A program made the translations under genes and the position numbers. A DNA stretch of 64,000 bases from an uncultured Lachnospiraceae bacterium (lineage in GTDB: Bacteria; Bacillota; Clostridia; Lachnospirales; Lachnospiraceae), in contig CACZBD010000003.1 of the NCBI GenBank assembly GCA_902779305.1, positions 186,001 through 250,000 of the forward strand, read 5' to 3'. Shown here one piece after another: positions 55,948-63,439 of the stretch (position 1 is the stretch's first letter; every line of letters starts with the position of its first letter). Below the pieces are notes generated by a model. That model searched no databases, had not been told where the DNA came from, and saw only the letters and a program-made list of their open reading frames with translations.

Positions 55948-56811
55948 CTACCGGAGTTGTGAAAAGAACCCGTCCTCGACGATAAAGCCATCCTTATCGA
56001 CCGCGCAGAGTTCCTTTTCGCTGTTCTCCACGAACCTCCAGAGAACATTTCTCATGTCCTTCGGGACACGGTTTCTGCATTCATGCTCCAATTCGTAGGA
56101 AATATCGAAGTATGCTTCCGCCATGGCGCCTGCGATCGCTGCGATCGTATCCGTATCTCCGCCAAGCGACACGGCGTTTCTGACTGTGTCCTCATAGGAA
56201 TTGCCGTCAAAGAAACTCCGAAGCGCCTTCGGAAGCGCGTCCATGCAGCTCTCATCATGCTTATGCCTTGCTCTCATCTCCTCAAGGGTTTCGGAAAGGT
56301 CGTACCCGAACTCTCTGTCCACATATGCGCGGATCTCTTCCTTGGATGCGCCTTCCCTGCCCATGAAGACCACGGCAGCCGTGCATTCCGCGCCCTTGAT
56401 CCCTTCCGGATGGTTATGGGAAACCTCTGCGGTAGCTCTTGCAACTTCCCTTGTGCGCTCCATGGAATCATACAGCCAGCCGGCCGCGGAAACCCGCATT
56501 GCGGATCCGTTTCCCCAGCTGTTGTAAGGTTTCGGATCATCCTGAAACAGCCAGCCGATAAACCTGCCGCCGTAACCTGCGTTCGGATATTTGCGCCCCC
56601 ACTTCTGCATGGATGCAACGCATGCCTTCCTGATCTCCTCCGTTGTCGCGTCCTTTCCGACACTCAGAAGCGCGTCCGCAACGGCCACGGTCATCACCGT
56701 GTCATCCGTCGGGGTGCTCTCTCTCGTGAACAGTTCGAAGTCCTTGCGCCTGTCTCCTCTGTCAAACTCAAATCTGCTGCCGATGATATCTCCTAAAATT
56801 GCTCCGTACAT
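55948..56811 (-). CDS. ADP-ribosylglycohydrolase family protein
   Basis: A 287-residue protein of the DraG/ARH fold. Metal ligands are visible: MYGAILGDIIGSRFEF at the N-terminus, TPTDDTVMTVAVADALL (the first Asp pair) and VSLGGDTDTIAAIAGAMAEAYF (the second). The family removes ADP-ribose from proteins or nucleic acids. A macro-domain protein 1 kb away also handles ADP-ribose, but with a GC-poor composition and different strand context, so co-operation is speculative. Start has AAGGAGG. In some bacteria DraG acts on nitrogenase; there is no nif gene here. Confidence 0.92.
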   Translation of the reverse strand: MYGAILGDIIGSRFEFDRGDRRKDFELFTRESTPTDDTVMTVAVADALLSVGKDATTEEIRKACVASMQKWGRKYPNAGYGGRFIGWLFQDDPKPYNSWGNGSAMRVSAAGWLYDSMERTREVARATAEVSHNHPEGIKGAECTAAVVFMGREGASKEEIRAYVDREFGYDLSETLEEMRARHKHDESCMDALPKALRSFFDGNSYEDTVRNAVSLGGDTDTIAAIAGAMAEAYFDISYELEHECRNRVPKDMRNVLWRFVENSEKELCAVDKDGFIVEDGFFSQLR

Positions 56812-56899
56812 ACTCTCTACCTCCTTTTTATGAGCCCTTGGGGACGGGGTTAGTGGTCCACTTTTTGCTTCCGATCATAGAATACAACAAAGCGTTTCG

Positions 56900-56928
56900 A
56901 ATCAGGTCGCTTGACAAGAGACCTGATT
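56900..56928. repeat. Inverted repeat in the ARH-EAL divergent region
   Basis: AATCAGGTC (56900-56908) and GACCTGATT (56920-56928) are exact 9-bp arms around CGCTTGACAAGA-type sequence. It lies just upstream of the EAL promoter and 89 bp before the divergent gene, so an operator is plausible. Confidence 0.55.
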
Positions 56929-56938
56929 TATTTCTGCA

Positions 56939-56967
56939 TTGCAATTTTTGTTTCAATGTGATAAAAT
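56939..56967 (+). promoter_or_regulatory. Promoter of the EAL gene
   Basis: TTGCAA (56939-56944), 17 bp, TAAAAT (56962-56967), about 34 bp before the start codon. Confidence 0.65.
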
Positions 56968-57001
56968 GCTCTTAACTCGAAACGGACTTTGAGGTGAAGA
57001 A

Positions 57002-57709
57002 ATGATTAAATTTGATCATCTGCCGCTGGATAAGGATATCCTTGAGGCACTTGAAGAACTGCACGTCAACTATGTGTTCCAGCCGATCTTTGAAGCGGAC
57101 GGGGAAACGGTATTTGCCTATGAGGCGCTGATGCGTCCCGAAGAAAAATCGGTTCTGGAACTGATCGAAGAGTACACAGATCTCGATAAACTCCATGTCC
57201 TGGAAGTGGCATCTTTTTTTGGTTCCATGCAGGAGTATTTCTCAAGAGGATACGAAGAACGGGTTTCGATCAATTCGTTTCCTTCCGATTGCCTGGAAGC
57301 TGACGAAGCCGAAGCATTTTGCGCTTGTTTCGGTGACGATATCCGCGGAAGGATGATCGTCGAAAGCCTTGAATACCCTTATTTTTCTTCCGAACACTGG
57401 ATGAAAAAAAGCAGGTCTGTAAAAGCCACGGATAACCTGTTGTCCGTGGACGATTTCGGAAGCGGCATCAACGATCTTGATCGCGTGGACCTTATGTCCC
57501 CGCATATGGTAAAGCTGGATCGGGATCTGATCTCCGGCATCGATCACATCAGTGAAAAGCAGGAAAATGTGAAGAATCTGGTCTCGGAATTTCATGACCG
57601 CGGGATCCGTGTCGTTGCCGAAGGCGTGGAAGAAAAAGAAGAATTCGACTGTCTCGTCGATCTCGGGATCGACCTGTATCAGGGGTACTATCTGGCACGG
57701 CCGGCGTAA
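57002..57709 (+). CDS. Stand-alone EAL-domain phosphodiesterase
   Basis: A 235-residue protein that is just an EAL domain. The catalytic set looks complete: FAYEALMRP, the Asn in SINSFPSD, the Glu in IVESLEYP, VDDFGSG, VKLDRDL, VVAEGVEEKEE and YQGYYLARP. It should hydrolyse cyclic di-GMP in the cytosol. Loop 6 around DDFGSG is close to canonical, so activity is likely. Start has GAGGTGAAG. It is one of few plus-strand genes in the right half, monocistronic, and convergent with the macro-domain gene. Confidence 0.92.
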   Translation: MIKFDHLPLDKDILEALEELHVNYVFQPIFEADGETVFAYEALMRPEEKSVLELIEEYTDLDKLHVLEVASFFGSMQEYFSRGYEERVSINSFPSDCLEADEAEAFCACFGDDIRGRMIVESLEYPYFSSEHWMKKSRSVKATDNLLSVDDFGSGINDLDRVDLMSPHMVKLDRDLISGIDHISEKQENVKNLVSEFHDRGIRVVAEGVEEKEEFDCLVDLGIDLYQGYYLARPA

Positions 57710-57731
57710 AGAATGCAAATCGAATATCTCT

Positions 57732-58436
57732 TTATTTTATTGTTTGGACAATTTTCCAAACCATTTGGCCAAAACTAATTAGTTTATCTCTGTTTTCCTT
57801 TACTGCGATCCATTCAAGTCCTGCTTTAAGTTGCTCTGCTGCTACTTCTTTGGCTTTCTGAAGGACTTCATCCCGCTTTTTCTTTTTTTCAAGTGCCTCT
57901 ATGTCTTTATCAAGATTTCTTACTAACAGAGAAACTTCATGCCCTTTCTTTTCAACCATTTCAATAGCTTGCTGGTCATGCAAAACAATCATAATACTTT
58001 GAAGACACTTACAAGCATACTGTTCAATACTCTTTATGGCTATTTCTACAGCAAGTTTTATTTCATATCCATTGTTACCTGCTGACAGCAAAGGAAAAGC
58101 TATACTTGAACATTCCATGACTTCTGCCAATTCAATCGCGGAAGCATACGCTGTAGCCAACAAATCGTATTCGTTATGCTCTCCGTCAATCCACCTTGGC
58201 GCGACGGTGTGGATTATATACTTTGCATTCAGGTTATAGCCTAGCGTTGGAACAGAAAATCCCAGATCGCAATGTCCAATTTTATTGCAGGCTTTGGTCA
58301 ATTGCCTTCTTCCTGCCGCCTCAAAAATTGCTTCCGATGTCCCTCGTCCCTCTTTTAATTCCGGATTAGCCGGAAGGACGATCGCGTCCACTTGTGCGTC
58401 AACTATGTTTCCTTTAAAGAAAGTGTAATTCTTCAT
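57732..58436 (-). CDS. Macro-domain (ADP-ribose-binding) protein
   Basis: A 234-residue protein. The macro domain (about 1-165) has FKGNIVDAQVDAIVLPANPELKEGRGTSEAIFEAAG, KYIIHTVAPRW and SSIAFPLLSAGNNGYEIKLAVEIAIKSIEQY, which form the ADP-ribose pocket. The usual N-A-A-N motif reads LPANPEL. The C-terminal 60 residues are a Lys/Glu-rich coiled coil. It may remove or read ADP-ribose marks. It is the first gene of the second AT-rich stretch that contains the restriction locus. Start has GAGAGG. Confidence 0.9.
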   Translation of the reverse strand: MKNYTFFKGNIVDAQVDAIVLPANPELKEGRGTSEAIFEAAGRRQLTKACNKIGHCDLGFSVPTLGYNLNAKYIIHTVAPRWIDGEHNEYDLLATAYASAIELAEVMECSSIAFPLLSAGNNGYEIKLAVEIAIKSIEQYACKCLQSIMIVLHDQQAIEMVEKKGHEVSLLVRNLDKDIEALEKKKKRDEVLQKAKEVAAEQLKAGLEWIAVKENRDKLISFGQMVWKIVQTIK

Positions 58437-58490
58437 AAAACCATCCTCTCAGCGTACTATTTTCAGTATGTCCACCTTTGTTTTTCAAGA

Positions 58491-59108
58491 CTAAGTGGAA
58501 AGGGTAAGCATTGTCATGATTCTCCATACCAAAAGAATTATCGTTAACACCAATCCAAGCCACATGAAAATAGCGTTACCCACCTTACTTGCATAGCATA
58601 TATTAAAACAGATTCCTTTCTTCTTGAATGGGTATAGCCAAGGTACCGGTTTCTTGTTAAATGTATCTATAACAAGATGCGAAATTCCTCCGGCAAATAC
58701 GGGTATTAGCATGTATTCAGTTATGAGAGAACATCCCAAAGTTACCAATACCACATACAACAGCGAATGTGTGAATGTTCGATGTTCAGAACAACGACCT
58801 ATAATACATACAACCAACAATATTAAAAATCCTATTATTGTTAAGAATCCCAACTGCGAAAGAACACTTTTCCAAATTCCAAATCCCATTATTGCATCTG
58901 CTATGAGCAAAGTACCACAGACTCCGGCCGCTATGATTCTTCCATAAAGAGCATCCCGCATATCCGGAGTTGATTTGCACTCGATATCGCATAAAATTCC
59001 TCCAATACAGCCTCCCATAACTGCTGCAAAAATACCATCCACTGTAGTTGGGGTAGTAACCGCAAGTGCTGTAGCTACGCCAACGGTCAAATGCGTTTTA
59101 CTCATCAT
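58491..59108 (-). CDS. YdjM-like membrane-bound metal-dependent hydrolase
   Basis: A 205-residue membrane protein. Signature elements of the YdjM/DUF457 family are MSKTHLTVGVATALAV at the start, CRxHRTFTHSLLYVVLV-type HRTFTHS in the middle and GGISHLVIDTFNKKPVPWLYPFKKKG near the end. Metal-binding histidines sit in these motifs and five to six helices surround them. The Escherichia coli member is LexA-regulated; I see no SOS box directly before this gene. Start codon uncertain: ATGs at 59129, 59108 and 59105 are all possible, and I prefer 59108 because of GGAAGGG upstream. Confidence 0.85.
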   Translation of the reverse strand: MMSKTHLTVGVATALAVTTPTTVDGIFAAVMGGCIGGILCDIECKSTPDMRDALYGRIIAAGVCGTLLIADAIMGFGIWKSVLSQLGFLTIIGFLILLVVCIIGRCSEHRTFTHSLLYVVLVTLGCSLITEYMLIPVFAGGISHLVIDTFNKKPVPWLYPFKKKGICFNICYASKVGNAIFMWLGLVLTIILLVWRIMTMLTLST

Positions 59109-59165
59109 AATACGTAATGCCCTTCCCATAATAATATTTTTATCCGTGAGCGATTTTGAAAAGCT

Positions 59166-59330
59166 TTATTGTATTAATCCCTCAAACGGTATACCAAAAA
59201 AATAACAAATACCATAAACAATAATGCCGATCACAAAAAGGATAGCGATATAAATTACTGCCTGTTTTTTCTTATTTAGCTTGAATAATATGAAAGGTAT
59301 TCCAACCGGAATCAGAAAAACAGTAAACAT
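59166..59330 (-). CDS. Small two-helix membrane protein, hypothetical
   Basis: A 54-residue frame: MFTVFLIPVGIPFILF, a KLNKKK turn, then AVIYIAILFVIGIIVYGICYFF. Two hydrophobic helices linked by lysines make a believable small membrane protein. The ribosome site is poor. It lies 57 bp upstream of the YdjM-like gene on the same strand, so may be its leader partner. I do not recognise the family. Confidence 0.45.
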   Translation of the reverse strand: MFTVFLIPVGIPFILFKLNKKKQAVIYIAILFVIGIIVYGICYFFGIPFEGLIQ

Positions 59331-59424
59331 AAAGATACCGGAGTTACATGATCCGGATTATTTGATCTTCCCATTATTGTTACCCCATCACGAAGTCAAC
59401 GCCGTTAAAAGAAAGCTGAATCAC

Positions 59425-62400
59425 CTACGCCAGTTTCTCTGAGTTATCCTTAATCTCTGCCACGACATTCATAAGTTCTCTGGCTTTCCCCAGATCATCC
59501 TTAAACAGGACTGTAATACTTCCCAGAGACTTGAACGGTTCATTCATAAGAACTGAATTGTCTTCGATATTTCCGTTTTCCACAATATAATCAATGATCA
59601 AATTCACAAACCTGATCTGGTTCAGATTCAACTTCTCATCCGTCAGGAATTTGCTGAATGCTTCATTTAATGCAGCCCTGTCAACGCCAACGATTTTGCG
59701 TACCAGAATGCCGATCGGTGTATCACCGTATTCCTTAATGTAATCTTCACGGCTTCCAAGCTCGTTCCACAGGATTCTTTCGAGTTCCTTCATGTCTGTC
59801 TCGTTCAACTTTTTATTATTCCGCAATTTATAAACGGACAGATTATCTTCGTGTTCTTTCAGATAGAACTCTACCTTTTTCCGATAATTTTGCAGTTCAT
59901 TCGCAGTATAGAGCGGATCGCCTTCCACCCCATCACTGATCTTGTCTTCAAAATCCGTATAGTATATTTTCCGTTTCTTTTTATCGATATACTGGATCAG
60001 ACTCCGCAAAGCTTCTCTGACCTGTTCCAGATCAATAATCGTTGCACTGTCCCAGAATTCCTGTGTCTGAACTTTCTCAATCATTATTCGCTGTGCCGCG
60101 ACCTGAGGAATCGAGTATTTCTCGGATAAGAACGAAGCTGCAGAGACGACGATATCAATGGGATCTCTGACATTTTTACTCTGCAAAATCCCAAGTTCTA
60201 TACTGTACATAAGATAATCAAAACGCCTGGCCAGTTCATCATCCTTCTTCGGTCTGACGATCGGCGAAATATGTTCCTTAATCTCAGAAATCTCAACCGT
60301 TTCCAGATGATTCCATGAATTACGGTTTCGATACGCTTCCACATAACGATAGTGTCTCTTCACAAGGAAGCTCTCATCGTTCAGCTCAATGACCGAATCC
60401 ATCATGTCGGTCACAAGATCCGTTCTGTACTTAACATAGTCCTCATCATCGATAAACTGTGCTGCCTGCAGCTCACGACAGATCATCGCTTTTGTGGTAT
60501 AGGTCTTCTCTGACAGACTCTCCTGAATTCCATTTTCGGCACCGTTTTTGTTTACACGGAAGAACTCAAAATTATTACAAAAATCAAATATCAGGAATTT
60601 CTCCTTATCTACACCCTCCCCGAGAAGGTCCTTGCACAGACGTGTTCCGCGGCCGATCATCTGCCAGAACTTCGAATAACTCCGTACCTTTTTGAAGAAT
60701 ACAAGGTTAAGTATTTCCGGAATATCAATTCCTGTATCCAACATATCCACGGAAACCGCAATCTGCGGCATTTTATCCTTTGTACTGAAATCATCGATCA
60801 ATGTATCGCAGTATTTAATACTGTAATCAATCTGCTTGATATAATTTTCTCCAAGCTCCGGATACAACTTATGAAACCGTTCCACTATAGCCTGCGCGTG
60901 CAGGGAATTCTTGGCAAAGATGATCGTTTTGCCGAGTTTATCGCCGCCCTCAACCTTAAGGCCTTTCTCCATGAGTTCCGTAATGACTTTGTCAATCGTG
61001 TCCTTGTTGAAAAGCCATGTATTTACCGCATCACTTGAAATGTCATCCCCGACCATGTCATCATCCGCAAAGGTTTCTTCATACAATTCCTTTTCTTCCT
61101 CTGACAGTTCGTTGTAATGAAGCCCGGTCTCCATGATTTTCGTCTTATATTCCAAAGTCGAATAATTGACTAGATATCCTTCTTCGACAGCCTTTTCCAA
61201 CTCATATGCAAAAGTCGGAACACCTCTTTCAAGATCAAAAATTCCATAGGTATTCTTATCGATTTCATTCTTGGGCGTAGCAGTCATCCCAAGTAAAAGC
61301 GCATCAAAGTATTCAAAGATCGCCTGGTATTTCCTGTAAATCGACCTGTGTACTTCATCACAGATAATAAGATCAAAATGTCCCGGGCCGAACAGTCTCT
61401 CCCCGAATTCATTTTTCTTTTCATCGATCGCGTTCATCAGTGTAGGATAGGTAGAAAAAATCATCCTTGAATTCTCGGGATCATCTTTGTTGTCAAGAAG
61501 ATTGCAAAGGGACAGATCCGGCAAAAGATTTGAGTAATTGTTCTTTGCCTGTTTAACAAGCGCTGTTCTGTCAGCCAGGAACAAAATGTTTTTTACATAG
61601 TTATGCTGCCTCAAAACATCAACAATGCTGATACTGACTCTCGTTTTTCCGGAACCGGTCGCCTGCACCAATAACATCTTTCTGCGCTTGTTTGCAATCG
61701 CATCACATACCGCCGTAACCGCTTCTTTCTGATAAGGGCGGTTGGTAATGTCATCATTGATATTAATCTTTTCAAGAGAAATCCTGGTTTTTCTGCGGTC
61801 GATCTCCAACTGCAGCTCATCCTGCGTGAAGAATCCCGATACTTCCCGTTTGGGATAGTTCATGTAGTCATTGGTAAAATAGAACTCAAACCCGTTTGTC
61901 GTAAAGATCAAGGGCCGCTGGTTATACTTATTCTGAAGGCAATCTGCATATAATTTTGCCTGCTGGCTCCCGACAACCGGATCGACGGATGCCTTCTTTG
62001 CTTCAACAACTGCCAGGGGAAGATTATTTTTCCCCCACAAGACATAATCCACATATCCAATGCCCGTGGGATTCGGCATCCCTGCCACTTCTTCCTCAAT
62101 CGTACAGTTCGAATTAATGATCCAGCCGGCTTCCGCGAGAGCAACGTCAATATAATGCTTTCTTGTTTCTGCCTCGCTGATTGTGTCCACATTGAAATTT
62201 CTGTTCTTGGTATGCACCTTCCTTTGCTCCGCCATCTTCCGGCGCAGCTCTTCGTTTTCTTTCAGAAGGTCTTCGAGTTTTTTATCTTTACTGCTAAGGC
62301 TCTCATACAACCGCTTCAGTTCTTCTGCCTTAATTCTCTTTTCATCTCCCGTCGGAAGCAAAGTTTCATCAAATGTTTTTTCATGATATTCAGCAGAATA

Positions 62401-62775
62401 GGAATAATCTATCCAATCACAGAATTCATAAAGATCTCTCAGCGAAATAACAGCCTCATCACGCCTAATATGATTGTTTGTATGAACCGCGACATTCCCA
62501 AGATGTATTGTGTATTTGAGCATAGGAAACAGTTTCGGCTCTATGATACTTCTGAATGAATCCTCATGAATAAGACTCGAAACATTGTCCTGATACGGTA
62601 AGACAAGGTCCGAGTCATACATATAAACAAAACGCACGGCAAGTTCCAGCGCACGTCTTGCAAGAATTGCGCAAGTTGCAGGTGAAATTGCTATACTCTT
62701 CTCAGCCTCCACCGCAGCTTTTGAAAAATCGGAATATTCACTATTATTAATCAGATAATCAAAATTTGTTGCCAT
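59425..62775 (-). CDS. hsdR: Type I restriction enzyme, R (endonuclease-translocase) subunit
   Basis: A 1116-residue subunit. An N-terminal DUF4145-like helical part (about 1-130) and a coiled coil (about 150-190) precede the HSDR_N nuclease: YVDYVLWGKNNLPLAVVEAKKA gives the D-ExK catalytic residues. The translocase has VQATGSGKTRVSISIVDV (Walker A), IICDEVHRS, GMTATPKNEI and MIGRGTRLCKD. The C-terminal EcoEI-type HsdR segment is complete. It cuts unmodified DNA together with HsdM and HsdS. The start MATNFDYLINN has AAGGAGAC before it. HsdS is upstream but separated by about 660 bp holding a small-RNA/peptide locus; hsdM must lie beyond the window. Confidence 0.93.
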   Translation of the reverse strand: MATNFDYLINNSEYSDFSKAAVEAEKSIAISPATCAILARRALELAVRFVYMYDSDLVLPYQDNVSSLIHEDSFRSIIEPKLFPMLKYTIHLGNVAVHTNNHIRRDEAVISLRDLYEFCDWIDYSYSAEYHEKTFDETLLPTGDEKRIKAEELKRLYESLSSKDKKLEDLLKENEELRRKMAEQRKVHTKNRNFNVDTISEAETRKHYIDVALAEAGWIINSNCTIEEEVAGMPNPTGIGYVDYVLWGKNNLPLAVVEAKKASVDPVVGSQQAKLYADCLQNKYNQRPLIFTTNGFEFYFTNDYMNYPKREVSGFFTQDELQLEIDRRKTRISLEKININDDITNRPYQKEAVTAVCDAIANKRRKMLLVQATGSGKTRVSISIVDVLRQHNYVKNILFLADRTALVKQAKNNYSNLLPDLSLCNLLDNKDDPENSRMIFSTYPTLMNAIDEKKNEFGERLFGPGHFDLIICDEVHRSIYRKYQAIFEYFDALLLGMTATPKNEIDKNTYGIFDLERGVPTFAYELEKAVEEGYLVNYSTLEYKTKIMETGLHYNELSEEEKELYEETFADDDMVGDDISSDAVNTWLFNKDTIDKVITELMEKGLKVEGGDKLGKTIIFAKNSLHAQAIVERFHKLYPELGENYIKQIDYSIKYCDTLIDDFSTKDKMPQIAVSVDMLDTGIDIPEILNLVFFKKVRSYSKFWQMIGRGTRLCKDLLGEGVDKEKFLIFDFCNNFEFFRVNKNGAENGIQESLSEKTYTTKAMICRELQAAQFIDDEDYVKYRTDLVTDMMDSVIELNDESFLVKRHYRYVEAYRNRNSWNHLETVEISEIKEHISPIVRPKKDDELARRFDYLMYSIELGILQSKNVRDPIDIVVSAASFLSEKYSIPQVAAQRIMIEKVQTQEFWDSATIIDLEQVREALRSLIQYIDKKKRKIYYTDFEDKISDGVEGDPLYTANELQNYRKKVEFYLKEHEDNLSVYKLRNNKKLNETDMKELERILWNELGSREDYIKEYGDTPIGILVRKIVGVDRAALNEAFSKFLTDEKLNLNQIRFVNLIIDYIVENGNIEDNSVLMNEPFKSLGSITVLFKDDLGKARELMNVVAEIKDNSEKLA

Positions 62776-62986
62776 ATGATTGTCTCCTTGAGTTAAATTG
62801 AACATTTCTCAATAATCATAGACTAGAACTAATTGTAAGCAGTATCGTATGCACACCAAACCTCATAATATTTCTGAGAAACAGCATGGAATCATGTTAA
62901 CCTATTTTTATCCGGTATAGGGAACCACATAGCATTCAACCTCGCCTGATTCATCTTAGGTTGTGCGTATAATGTTTATCTTTGTC

Positions 62987-63015
62987 TTGAAAATCGAACA
63001 TATGTTTGCTATAAT
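62987..63015 (+). promoter_or_regulatory. Promoter with embedded LexA (SOS) box for the 33-aa peptide
   Basis: TTGAAA (62987-62992), 17 bp, TATAAT (63010-63015). The spacer contains CGAACATATGTTTG (62995-63008), a full match to the Gram-positive LexA/DinR consensus CGAACRNRYGTTYG. LexA there would block the promoter until DNA damage. Predicted start near 63022. Confidence 0.85.
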
Positions 63016-63127
63016 GATCTTGGGTGCTACCATACACGGTAGGCGGTTAGTCCTTCTCTCGGAGGACTGTGACCTCCGTTAATCATAGAAATCTCTTTTG
63101 AGAAATCTTAGGTGGAGGAACTTGCCT

Positions 63128-63229
63128 ATGCTCACCATCGCTGACCTGATCGCAGTGCTTGCGCTGTGTGCGACTTTCTACAGTCTTGGTTACATGCATG
63201 GGAAGCATGGATCCAAGGCACAAAAATAA
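63128..63229 (+). CDS. 33-residue hydrophobic peptide, putative SOS-induced type I toxin
   Basis: The frame encodes MLTIADLIAVLALCATFYSL, then GYMHGKHGSKAQK: one membrane helix with a polar, Lys/His-rich tail, the plan of Fst-, TisB- or TxpA-like membrane toxins (Fst itself also has 33 residues). GGTGGAGG lies 9 nt before the ATG. Upstream in the about 106-nt leader, CCTCC (63073-63077) could mask that site, and AGTCCT/AGGACT (63049-63068) forms another stem. The transcript starts from a promoter with a LexA box and ends at a terminator overlapping the stop codon. A convergent promoter would make an antisense RNA over the 3' part. Toxicity is inferred. The gene sits between hsdS and hsdR. Confidence 0.75.
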   Translation: MLTIADLIAVLALCATFYSLGYMHGKHGSKAQK

Positions 63230-63307
63230 CCGCCCATTGTCCCTGCAAGACTGAGCGGTTATTTCATATAATCACTTAACGGGGCTAACCGTCTATCGGT
63301 AGCACCT
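63218..63307 (-). ncRNA. Predicted antisense RNA (antitoxin-like) to the peptide mRNA
   Basis: Start near 63307 is set by the minus-strand promoter at 63314-63342; the end is set by the bidirectional terminator. The roughly 90-nt RNA would overlap the last codons and the 3' end of the mRNA. Its existence is inferred from promoter and terminator placement only. Confidence 0.5.
63225..63263. terminator. Bidirectional terminator of the peptide locus
   Basis: AATAACCGC (63225-63233) pairs with GCGGTTATT (63255-63263). The minus-strand side has TTTTTG after the stem; the plus-strand side has TTTCATATAA. Both convergent RNAs would end here. Confidence 0.75.
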
Positions 63308-63313
63308 ATTAAT

Positions 63314-63342
63314 ATACTACCATTACCGCTCATATTAGTCAA
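63314..63342 (-). promoter_or_regulatory. Convergent promoter of the antisense RNA
   Basis: Minus strand TTGACT (63342-63337), 17 bp, TAGTAT (63319-63314). It has no LexA box, so would be constitutive in contrast to the peptide promoter. Confidence 0.7.
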
Positions 63343-63439
63343 TTTTTTTATGATAGTTTTACTTCATCGCAATTTCATCAACATCAGAAAAATGGTGATA
63401 AATAGTACATTTTAAACTTCAATTGCAAGTTGATAATGA

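Larger units (their letters stand above)
63023..63306. repeat. Inverted-repeat ends of the two-RNA peptide locus
   Basis: GGTGCTACC (63023-63031) and GGTAGCACC (63298-63306) are exact complements, and GGCGGTTAG (63042-63050) and CTAACCGTC (63285-63293) match in 8 of 9. The arms lie at the predicted 5' ends of the convergent RNAs, so both RNAs would begin with nearly the same sequence. They could also mark a mobile unit. Confidence 0.8.
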
